DNA from: Labilibaculum sp. | Lineage (GTDB): Bacteria; Bacteroidota; Bacteroidia; Bacteroidales; Marinifilaceae | Length of the DNA: 25,410 nt | Direction of reading: 5' to 3' | NCBI GenBank assembly: GCA_016743925.1 | Contig: JADGFH010000011.1 | Span: forward strand, 1 to 25,410 | Shown: piece by piece, positions 7,624 through 14,155 of the stretch | Layout: the number at the start of each line of letters is the position of its first letter | Position numbering within the stretch: the stretch's first letter is position 1 | Translations under genes and position numbers: made by a program | The notes under the pieces: generated by a model | What the model was told of the DNA's origin: nothing | Databases searched by the model: none | What the model saw: the letters and a program-made list of their open reading frames with translations, nothing else

Positions 7624-9498
7624 ATGGAAGTCAACCCTGAAAAACAAAATATTCATACACTTTTTTCAACCACGAACTACCACATAGATTTTTATCAGCG
7701 TGAATATAAGTGGAAAGACAAAACCGTTTTGCAGCTTATTAATGATATTTTTTACCACTTTGAACAGAGTTATGCTGAACATCCAGATCTTGACCCATCA
7801 GAAGGGAGTGTTACCAAAAACTATTCTTGGTATTACCTAAACACATATATAACCAATAAATCCGGAAACAAAATGTATGTCGTAGATGGGCAGCAAAGAT
7901 TAACGACACTCACCCTGATGCTTAATGCCTTGTACCATATGTGTAGTCCAGATCAATTCGACTCAGAAGACTTGCGTGAGTGGGTGAAGGCTAAGATACT
8001 GGGGGTTGGTTCAGGAGGAAAGAAACAATTCTGGATGGCTCATGATAGGCGAGAGCACATCATGAAATCACTATTCGAAAGTCCTGACGCGTTATCTGAA
8101 ATAGTTGCCAACGGTGTTACCGAACGTCATATGTTGAATAATTATAAATTGATACAGAAAGAGCTGTCTAAGCGTTTGCCTTCACGACACAAGATAGATA
8201 CATTCATTTACTATTTTTTAGGAATGGTTGTTATTATAAATCTTGATGTCGAAAGTACCGATGTACCTATGGTTTTCGAGGTTATAAATGACCGTGGTGT
8301 GCGGTTGCAACCGCACGAAATACTTAAAGGGAAAATGCTTGGTGTGATTGATAAGGATGAAGTTGATCCATACGCCGACATTTGGGAAGAATCTCTAAGA
8401 AATCTCGAAGATCTTGGTGATGGCGAAGTTGATACGTTTTTTCGCACATACCTGCGGGCCCATTTTTCTGAAACACGGCAACAAGGTCAAACATTCGATG
8501 GTCCTTATCATCGTGCCATATATGAACCGGTTTGTGAAAAAAAACTACATCTCAATAAAAATTCTCACGGTGTGAAAGATTTCCTAAAAGGGCCTTTTCA
8601 ATATTACGCACGGCTTTTTTTGAAACTTAAACAATTAGTGACGGATGAAGCCTCCACATTTGCAGAATGCTATTACAGCTCAGAGCTGAATCGTATGGAT
8701 GGTTATATCATGCTTACTTTAGCAGCCTGCAGCGTTGATGACCCGCATGAAAATGAGAAAATTGCAATAGTTAGTAAAGCTTTTGACCGTGCTTATGTAA
8801 TGCTTCAGTTAAACCGCGCATATGATAGCAATCAGTTCCAAGAATTTCTTTACAAGCTGCATTCACAACTGATTGGCTGCCAATTAGAAGACATTGAAGA
8901 GCGTATCAATAAACAGTTGCTGAATGAAATAAAAGAAAGACGAAATGCAACCACAGAGAGTCTGATCTCATATAACCAATTTAAGCAAGTGGGATATGGC
9001 GATTACAACACACGATTTCTCCGCTACTTTTTAACCAGAATTGAAATTTTCATTTCAGACGGACTTGGGAAGCAATACCAAGACTCATTATACAATTTTG
9101 TTTCTGGTACAGGTAAGAGCAATGCTTATCATATAGAACACATTCTATCGCGGAATGATGAAAGTCGCGCATTATTCACTGACGACAATGGAGAGCATGA
9201 TGAAGCCTTGTTTGAAAATGAACGCAATCGTTTTGGTGCATTGCTTCTGCTTAAAGGTCAGGACAATTCATCCTCTGGTAACGAAATATATAAAAACAAG
9301 CTTCGAACCTATACAGGAAGCGCACCCTACCTAGCACAAACATTGGTTGAAGACTTCTATAAATCAAACGCAGCCATGAAAAATCTTATTCAGTTATCCG
9401 GCCTCGATTTTAAACACGCCAATTCTTTTACTCGCGAAACACTTGAGGAACGCTCGTTGCTTTTATACAAAATTATTTGCCAGATATGGGACGTATAG
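7624..9498 (+). CDS. DUF262/DUF1524 (GmrSD-like) type IV restriction protein
   Basis: A 624-residue protein with the DUF262 nucleotide-binding/ParB-like motif DGQQRLTT (D88-T95) after an IDFYQREYKW entry, and VFEVINDRG in the middle. The C-terminal DUF1524 HNH-type nuclease shows YHIEHILSRN (H503, H506) with a downstream NERNRFGALLLL segment. Single-chain GmrSD-like enzymes cleave modified phage DNA, such as glucosylated hydroxymethylcytosine, using NTP; BrxU of some BREX islands belongs here. Both active-site motifs are present and the length fits, so it should be functional. The start at 7624 is preceded by AAAAGGAAAAG. It is the last gene before non-coding cassette copy 2, and the third of three large defence-type genes in a row. 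The exact DNA modification targeted cannot be read from sequence. Confidence 0.9.
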   Translation: MEVNPEKQNIHTLFSTTNYHIDFYQREYKWKDKTVLQLINDIFYHFEQSYAEHPDLDPSEGSVTKNYSWYYLNTYITNKSGNKMYVVDGQQRLTTLTLMLNALYHMCSPDQFDSEDLREWVKAKILGVGSGGKKQFWMAHDRREHIMKSLFESPDALSEIVANGVTERHMLNNYKLIQKELSKRLPSRHKIDTFIYYFLGMVVIINLDVESTDVPMVFEVINDRGVRLQPHEILKGKMLGVIDKDEVDPYADIWEESLRNLEDLGDGEVDTFFRTYLRAHFSETRQQGQTFDGPYHRAIYEPVCEKKLHLNKNSHGVKDFLKGPFQYYARLFLKLKQLVTDEASTFAECYYSSELNRMDGYIMLTLAACSVDDPHENEKIAIVSKAFDRAYVMLQLNRAYDSNQFQEFLYKLHSQLIGCQLEDIEERINKQLLNEIKERRNATTESLISYNQFKQVGYGDYNTRFLRYFLTRIEIFISDGLGKQYQDSLYNFVSGTGKSNAYHIEHILSRNDESRALFTDDNGEHDEALFENERNRFGALLLLKGQDNSSSGNEIYKNKLRTYTGSAPYLAQTLVEDFYKSNAAMKNLIQLSGLDFKHANSFTRETLEERSLLLYKIICQIWDV

Positions 9499-9559
9499 AA
9501 TGAGTGAATCCCATAGTAATAAGGGGTCAAATCCGCTTTTAACTTTTGTCACAAAATTG

Positions 9560-9608
9560 AAATAACAAAAAAATGAACCGGGTAATACCGGTTATTTTTG
9601 CGTTAACC
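9560..9608 (+). other. attC site, short type A, after the DUF262 gene
   Basis: R'' AAATAAC (9560-9566) and R' GTTAACC (9602-9608). The stem AAAATGAACCGG / CCGGTTATTTTT has a loop of about five bases. An A-tract before and T-tract after the stem make it a good intrinsic terminator candidate too. The 61 bases between the DUF262 stop and this site include GGGGTCAAATCC, a motif common near REP/RAYT elements. Confidence 0.75.
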
Positions 9609-9806
9609 AGGACGCCGGGCGCGGGGTGGACAATCGCCCGATAATATGCTACCGCTGAAGCTTTACCAGCGCGGCCGCTCAACCTTCGTTGAGACGGACT
9701 CGCACAGCTAAAGCTTCAGCGGCAGTAGGGATGATAGCCCTTACCCCACTTTCCTCACGCCTATTAACAAGCCACTGCACGTGGACAAGCCAGTGAGTTA
9801 AACATT
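9602..9806 (+). repeat. Non-coding structured cassette, copy 2 of an identical 205-bp pair
   Basis: Identical to 1752-1956. Divergence begins immediately outside both recombination boundaries: left neighbour C instead of G, right CAACTC instead of AATTTC. This is what cassette insertion or duplication at G|TT would give. No coding potential is seen. The same nested hairpins are present. Together with copy 1 it brackets the three large defence-type genes. Confidence 0.9.
9762..9803 (+). other. attC-like site, type B, ending non-coding cassette copy 2
   Basis: Same 42 bases as at 1912-1953: TATTAAC, CACTG / CAGTG arms, then GTTAAAC. The following gene starts 40 bases downstream. Confidence 0.65.
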
Positions 9807-9842
9807 CAACTCGGTATTAGGTGTGAATATACTGAAATTACA

Positions 9843-11198
9843 ATGAAAATATTTTATTTACAGCTTAAGGTAAAGCCTACAAGGAAAAATGAAAAATATG
9901 ATCTTGTTGAAGGAGCACTTGCCCATTGTTGGATAAAAGAGACAAATCCTCAAAATACTCTTGCAAAAGCAGAGTTCTTTGTTTCAAAAAGTGATTGGGA
10001 AATTACTGGAGTTGAAGACTATCCTATCGAGGTAAATGAATCTAATTTTTCAGGAAAAGACCTCGGGACAGAAAATTATTTAAAAGCAAAATCAGAAGGC
10101 ATTTCGATTGCCTATGTGGGATGGTCAAGAGATGGTAAAACTACTGCTGGGCCGTTTCAATTAAAGCAATCTTACAAATTTCCTATTTCAGAGTATATCG
10201 ATTACCAAAAAAAACTTTCTCAAAAAGGCCGTTGTTTGCACTATGAGAATGGACGTAGATGTAATGAAATAATTAAAGCACATTCAATACAGAAAAACCA
10301 ATCTTTGTCAGCAATCGCACAAAATGGTCACGTCTATAAAATCAGTGCAAATATTGGCTTTCTAAAAAAGAATAAAGGCCGTTTAACCTACAAGAAATCT
10401 GGCATAAATAAAGTATCTACATTTTTGGGTTTTTGCAAAAGACATGACAATGAATTATTTGAACCAATTGATAATGATCTCCTAATACCCACTGATCAGC
10501 AGATTTTGTTATACTCCTATCGATCGCTTTGTAGAGAATTGTTTGTTTCTGAGAACGCGTTGGAATTAGTTAAAAACCAGTTGGGAAATGGCGTAAATCA
10601 AGATGCTATAAAAAAAATGTTGTCTGGGTATGTGAATGGCAAATCATTTGGCTTGAAAAACTTGAACAGTCATAAACTTGAATATGATAAATCCCTTAGG
10701 AATAAATCTTATTCAGACATTAAGTATGTGGTTTTTAAATCGAGACAAAAACCCATAATCGCATTTTCAGGAATTTTTTATCCAGATTTTGATTTTTTAG
10801 GTCGCCAACTACAAAACCTGGGCGATTATTCACGAGATTTACAACTAATTACCTTTTGTTCAGCTCCAATTGAAAAAAGTTGGGCCTATATATTTGCATG
10901 GCATCAGACGTCTTCAAATGTTTGTGTAGATTTTATGCGGTCATTAGCAACCAAAGCTCATAATGATGTAAGATCACTCGGAGACGCACTTTTTCGGTTA
11001 GCGATTACAAACTGTGAAAATCTTGCGATATCACCAGAGTGGTGGGACAAATTAAAGAAAGATAATAAAGAGAAAATAGCTGATCGGGCGATATATTGGG
11101 CTGATATTTTGTCTGTTACAGAGGAATCCTATTTGATTGATGGCCTTGAAGGGATATCAGACTGGAAATTTGAGAAAGTTATTTCAAATATGGATTGA
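9843..11198 (+). CDS. Unknown protein with a central zinc-finger/HNH-like segment
   Basis: A 451-residue protein. Residues 1-110 form a mixed alpha/beta domain of unknown type. Around 137-205 lies a cysteine/histidine set, CLHYENGRRCNEIIKAHSIQ followed by GHVYKI and GFCKRHDNELF, which looks like a zinc-binding treble clef related to HNH nucleases. I have a memory of this CxxH/AHSIQ arrangement in uncharacterised proteins of accessory regions, but cannot name the family. The C-terminal 240 residues are helical with no motif. There is no signal peptide or membrane segment. It follows non-coding cassette copy 2 by 40 bp and is closed by the attC at 11204, so it is probably one cassette. A DNA-targeting or defence role is inference. 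The start lacks a strong ribosome site. Confidence 0.75.
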   Translation: MKIFYLQLKVKPTRKNEKYDLVEGALAHCWIKETNPQNTLAKAEFFVSKSDWEITGVEDYPIEVNESNFSGKDLGTENYLKAKSEGISIAYVGWSRDGKTTAGPFQLKQSYKFPISEYIDYQKKLSQKGRCLHYENGRRCNEIIKAHSIQKNQSLSAIAQNGHVYKISANIGFLKKNKGRLTYKKSGINKVSTFLGFCKRHDNELFEPIDNDLLIPTDQQILLYSYRSLCRELFVSENALELVKNQLGNGVNQDAIKKMLSGYVNGKSFGLKNLNSHKLEYDKSLRNKSYSDIKYVVFKSRQKPIIAFSGIFYPDFDFLGRQLQNLGDYSRDLQLITFCSAPIEKSWAYIFAWHQTSSNVCVDFMRSLATKAHNDVRSLGDALFRLAITNCENLAISPEWWDKLKKDNKEKIADRAIYWADILSVTEESYLIDGLEGISDWKFEKVISNMD

Positions 11199-11203
11199 AG
11201 AGC

Positions 11204-11261
11204 ACCTGACCTTTCACTGGTGCGGATGCAAAAAGTCGCGCCGCACAGTTCGGCGTTAAAG
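11204..11261 (+). other. attC site after the 9843 gene
   Basis: R'' ACCTGAC (11204-11210) and R' GTTAAAG (11255-11261). Inner stem ACTGGTGCGG / CCGCACAGT carries one unpaired G on the left arm, the extrahelical base expected of attC. The ending GGCGTTAAAG is typical. Translation of the next gene begins only five bases later. Confidence 0.75.
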
Positions 11262-11265
11262 AAAT

Positions 11266-11942
11266 ATGCCAAAAAAATTCAAAATAGATGAAACATGTTT
11301 CGTTCCAACTTCACTTTTACCTGACGGTGACAAGTATCCCGTTTCCGTGTACAGATCGAAAATCATAGAAATAAAAAATAAATCTGTAAAAGTACAATTG
11401 CGTGATGGAAGGGTATCCGATTGGCTCACAACATCCAAAGTTAGCAAGCATCTTGGAATCCTCATAATAAATATTGGTGATTTTAGTACCGAAGATACAC
11501 TATTGGATCCATTGGCCAAGAGCATTCTTCAATTTTCGAGATTGTTACTGGAAGATGATTACATTACAATGATTAAGGTACGATCACTTGATGAATTATC
11601 TGTGTGGTGGGATAAAAACCAGTTGGCATATAGTCACGTCGTTATTATTGGTCATGGATCTTCCCAAAGCATTTTATTTGTTTATGCTGCGAAACTGGTA
11701 GAAATTCTTTTGCACGCTCCTTTTCTATGATTCCAACATGCGCCCATTTTATAGCACCGTATCACTCGATTCACGGCTCAATAGCATCGCAATTTTATCA
11801 AACACTTATGTGCTGGCATTTGTTGGGTGGTCGAAGTATCAAAATCGCATTTAATAAAGCCCAAAAAAGTCTTCCCTCAACAAATATATTTAGGTCATGG
11901 ACGGACGGTATTCACAACACTGAAACGGCAGGATGGTTCTAA
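11266..11942 (+). pseudogene. CHAT-like (caspase-fold) protease gene, broken by an out-of-frame deletion
   Basis: Two frames together make one protein. Frame 1 (11266-11730) gives the N-terminal domain and HVVIIGHGSSQSILF, with the catalytic-type GHG. It then turns to nonsense and stops. The other forward frame, entered at about 11690, reads CLCCETGRNSFARSF, then FIAPYHSIHGSIASQFYQT and GRSIKIAFNKAQKSL, ending at 11942. GHG followed by CxTG and a late A..KAQ segment is the His-Cys layout of CHAT/caspase-like proteases. Roughly 25 residues normally lying between His and Cys strands appear lost, with a phase change. A short ORF at 11727-11942 is only the tail of this gene. The cassette is otherwise intact, with attC on both sides. 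Alternatives are a sequencing error or a programmed frameshift; the apparent missing segment favours true decay. Confidence 0.7.
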
Positions 11943-11957
11943 TTTATAAAGTAAAAA

Positions 11958-12043
11958 TGATAACCCATCACTGGATGGGAACGCGAGCAACGCAGCCGCC
12001 TCTTTAAGCTCTGTGGCGCGGCCCGTCAGTTCAACCGTTATCT
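11958..12043 (+). other. attC site, classical, after the CHAT-like pseudogene
   Basis: R'' TGATAAC (11958-11964) and R' GTTATCT (12037-12043). The arms contain ACTGGATGGG against CCCGTCAGT, with an unpaired G on the left, and the 3' half CAGTTCAACCGTTATC is a very common environmental attC ending. The core palindrome GATAAC/GTTATC is perfect. The lipoprotein cassette starts at 12038. Confidence 0.85.
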
Positions 12044-12074
12044 GGATAATTATTGTATACATTAAGGAGGCAGA

Positions 12075-12662
12075 GTGAAAAAATTTCTGATCTTATTTTC
12101 CGTTCTTCTGTTTTTCTCTTGTGTGGTTGATAAAAAGCCCGTGCCAGTTGATTCCTCAGTAAGGATCAATGAAGTTAAAGGTCTTTCTATTCTTCCACCC
12201 CCAGGACAAGGGTGGACTATCGAACATATTGGGGAGACTCAAGTTGTCTTCGGAAAAAAGGGAATATCTCCAGGCGCAAGTTATATTGTCCAAGCGACTC
12301 TATTTAAGCTTCCTAAAATGGAATCCGAACAAGAATTCGTTAAATATATATCTCAAATGAAAACGGCACAGCAACCTGTAGAAAGATTTGAAATGGTAAA
12401 AACAAAATATGATTTCAATGCATTTCAATCAGCCTATTGCGTTAAACATCATGAAGTGGGAGAAGATAAGAAAGCCTACAAAACAACAGGGAACCCATAT
12501 ATGATTTTGGAAGTCATTGGTAATACTTGCCAACATCCGAAGAATAAAGCTATTGGTGTCGATTTTGGATATTCTTACCGTTATCCATGGGGGGGGAGAG
12601 ACCCACAGTTGGAAGAGGAAGCAGAAGCTTTTTTAAATGCAGTTGAATTTAGAGAATTTTAG
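12075..12662 (+). CDS. Predicted lipoprotein of unknown function
   Basis: A 195-residue protein that begins with a lipoprotein signal peptide: KK, a hydrophobic run, then LLFFSC with Cys16 as the probable lipidated residue. The mature part is polar, without repeats or membrane segments, and has two further cysteines (AYC and NTC) that could form a disulphide. I do not recognise a catalytic motif. The GTG start at 12075 is supported by a perfect AAGGAGG seven bases upstream and by the signal peptide. The cassette runs from 12038 to 12800. Its closing R'' (AGATAAC) is the exact reverse complement of its opening GTTATCT, so this is a clean, complete integron cassette. Cell-envelope location is a firm prediction; the role is not known. 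Confidence 0.85.
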   Translation: MKKFLILFSVLLFFSCVVDKKPVPVDSSVRINEVKGLSILPPPGQGWTIEHIGETQVVFGKKGISPGASYIVQATLFKLPKMESEQEFVKYISQMKTAQQPVERFEMVKTKYDFNAFQSAYCVKHHEVGEDKKAYKTTGNPYMILEVIGNTCQHPKNKAIGVDFGYSYRYPWGGRDPQLEEEAEAFLNAVEFREF

Positions 12663-12679
12663 ATAATTTATTTCAAACC

Positions 12680-12806
12680 AGATAACCCAGCGCTGGAGTT
12701 GACCGGGGTATACTGAGCCGGTTTGGGAAATATGGATTTTAATAAATTAATATCATACTGAACGTGTTGTTTTTGGCCCCCCGGCAACTCAGCTTAAACG
12801 TTCGCT
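12680..12806 (+). other. attC site, long classical, closing the lipoprotein cassette
   Basis: R'' AGATAAC (12680-12686) and R' GTTCGCT (12800-12806). The left arm GCTGGAGTTGACCGGGG pairs with CCCCGGCAACTCAGC with two unpaired bases (G and A) on one strand only, the asymmetry that marks attC recombination polarity. The AT-rich middle of about 70 bases is the variable terminal structure. Confidence 0.88.
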
Positions 12807-12822
12807 AATAGGAGATTAAAAA

Positions 12823-13047
12823 TTGAATCAAAAAGAATATATTGAGAAATATCCAAATTACTGCAAGGAATGTAATGGATATGGTGGACACAAAAAATAT
12901 TCACCAGATATTCAAATGAATGGCTGTCAGCATTGTTTTGAAAAATTTATCTGCCCTAGGTGTAAAGGAAATTTAGATGATCTCTATCAGTGTGTTAATT
13001 GTAATTGGACATTAGATGTAGGAGGAGGGGGTATGCCTAAAGAATAA
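12823..13047 (+). CDS. Small zinc-ribbon protein (four CxxC motifs)
   Basis: A 74-residue protein with eight cysteines in four CxxC pairs: C14/C17, C35/C38, C44/C47 and C57/C60. This is enough for two zinc ribbons, as in small DNA- or protein-binding adaptors. The C-terminal GGGGMPKE is likely disordered. The start is a TTG at 12823, placed by an AGGAG ribosome site about eight bases before and by the lack of any ATG in frame. The cassette spans 12801-13277, and its R'' (ATCGAAC) matches the reverse complement of its opening GTTCGCT at six of seven positions. The 108 bases between the stop and the attC hold no gene I can support. No function can be assigned. Confidence 0.75.
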   Translation: MNQKEYIEKYPNYCKECNGYGGHKKYSPDIQMNGCQHCFEKFICPRCKGNLDDLYQCVNCNWTLDVGGGGMPKE

Positions 13048-13155
13048 TACCAAGCTTCTCTGATCGTTTGGAGGGAACGTTAAAAAACACAAAAAAAGAA
13101 CTGCTGAACAGGTCATAAGGATTGCAGAAAAATCGTCTGTTGGTGAAAAAAATAA

Positions 13156-13283
13156 ATCGAACCAAACGCTCGAGAGGGATCGGGCGGTCTGTGCGTTTTC
13201 AAAAATATGAAGTTTAACAAAATTAATCAATTTCCCCAAAGCTTTGGGTTAAAGTCGCCCAGCCCCTCAGCTTGGCGTTGTGC
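13156..13283 (+). other. attC site, long classical, closing the zinc-ribbon cassette
   Basis: R'' ATCGAAC (13156-13162) and R' GTTGTGC (13277-13283). The left arm CCAA(AC)GCT(C)GAG(A)GGG..GGGCG pairs with the right arm CGCCC..CCCCTCAGCTTGG, leaving four unpaired bases on the left. Again the extra bases lie on one arm only. The middle is AT-rich. Confidence 0.85.
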
Positions 13284-13303
13284 TTAAGGAGTTTCCATCT
13301 TCT

Positions 13304-14056
13304 ATGAGTGTAAATTCAAGACTTATTGCACTTCGAAAAAAGATACGAACTAATCAAAAGAAAATTATTGATGTCCTGATTGAGAATCATCAAGCTGTTT
13401 TGTGTATTTTTTGTGGTTCGGCAGAGGAGTTAACACGTGAGCATGTTATTCCTCAATGGGTTTATGGCCGTTGTACAAAGAGAACATTTATAATAAATAC
13501 TAACGGTTCATCACAAAAATACAATAAAACGACCTTGCCTGCTTGCAAAGATTGTAACTCACATATTTTGGGTCTGTTAGAAAGACATCTTAAACACGAA
13601 TTTGATAGAGTTGATATCAAAAGTAGCAGTTTCACTGAAGAAACAACTGAGTTTATTATTCTTTGGCTTGAAACTTTAGAATATAAATTTCAAGTACTTG
13701 ATCTACGTAGAAAACTTAACAGAGTAAAGGGTTCAGAATATAGTCCATATATCGGTAAAATGCCTATTGCAATGTTTCAAGGCCCAATGGACACAAGCCC
13801 ATCCAAGGTTTTTTCAAATTTGAGAGGTTCATTGAAGACTCTTAGCGTCAAGTCTAAATCAGCAAGGATTAATTCAATAGTCGTCTTTTCAACAACAAAT
13901 ACTGACTTTCACTTTTTTCATTCAACCAACAATTTCATATTCATTGAGTTAGCTGAATTTGGGGTGGCATTTTTCTATTTTACAAAGCGAATATTTAATA
14001 GTCCGGAAGAAGCACATTCAGCTGCGATAGAAATCATCAGTAAGGAATATGGCTAA
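13304..14056 (+). CDS. HNH-family endonuclease
   Basis: A 250-residue protein with a treble-clef HNH pattern near the N-terminus: CIFC (C34, C37), TREHVIPQW (E46-H47, catalytic-type His) and PACKDCN (C81, C84, N85). The remaining 160 residues form an alpha/beta domain ending in hydrophobic strands, without a recognised family. Such stand-alone HNH proteins may be restriction, homing or nicking nucleases; a defence role fits the neighbourhood but is not shown. The start is set at ATG 13304. An AAGGAG lies 13 bases upstream, rather far, and a GTG at 13280 in the same frame overlaps the attC R' box. The cassette (13278-14120) closes with R'' GCACAAC, exactly complementary to its opening GTTGTGC. 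Confidence 0.85.
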   Translation: MSVNSRLIALRKKIRTNQKKIIDVLIENHQAVLCIFCGSAEELTREHVIPQWVYGRCTKRTFIINTNGSSQKYNKTTLPACKDCNSHILGLLERHLKHEFDRVDIKSSSFTEETTEFIILWLETLEYKFQVLDLRRKLNRVKGSEYSPYIGKMPIAMFQGPMDTSPSKVFSNLRGSLKTLSVKSKSARINSIVVFSTTNTDFHFFHSTNNFIFIELAEFGVAFFYFTKRIFNSPEEAHSAAIEIISKEYG

Positions 14057-14126
14057 GCACAACAAAACAATAAACTCTGACCAAAAAAGCTGGCGCTTTT
14101 TTAGCAGGTTATCTCAAACGTTCACG
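14057..14126 (+). other. attC site closing the HNH cassette
   Basis: R'' GCACAAC (14057-14063) overlaps the HNH stop codon region. R' is GTTCACG (14120-14126). The tip AAAAAAGC-TGGC-GCTTTTTT is a strong hairpin that can double as a terminator. The outer arms pair loosely (ATAAACTCTGACC with AGCAGGTTAT). Confidence 0.75.
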
Positions 14127-14155
14127 GACTATAAAAATAAAAAAGGAGATACAAA

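Noticed and set aside
13075..13200. Short frame KKHKKRTAEQVIRIAEKS resembling the start of an IS3-type OrfA
   Set aside because: The likeness ends after about 18 residues, there is no start codon, and the frame runs into the attC at 13156.
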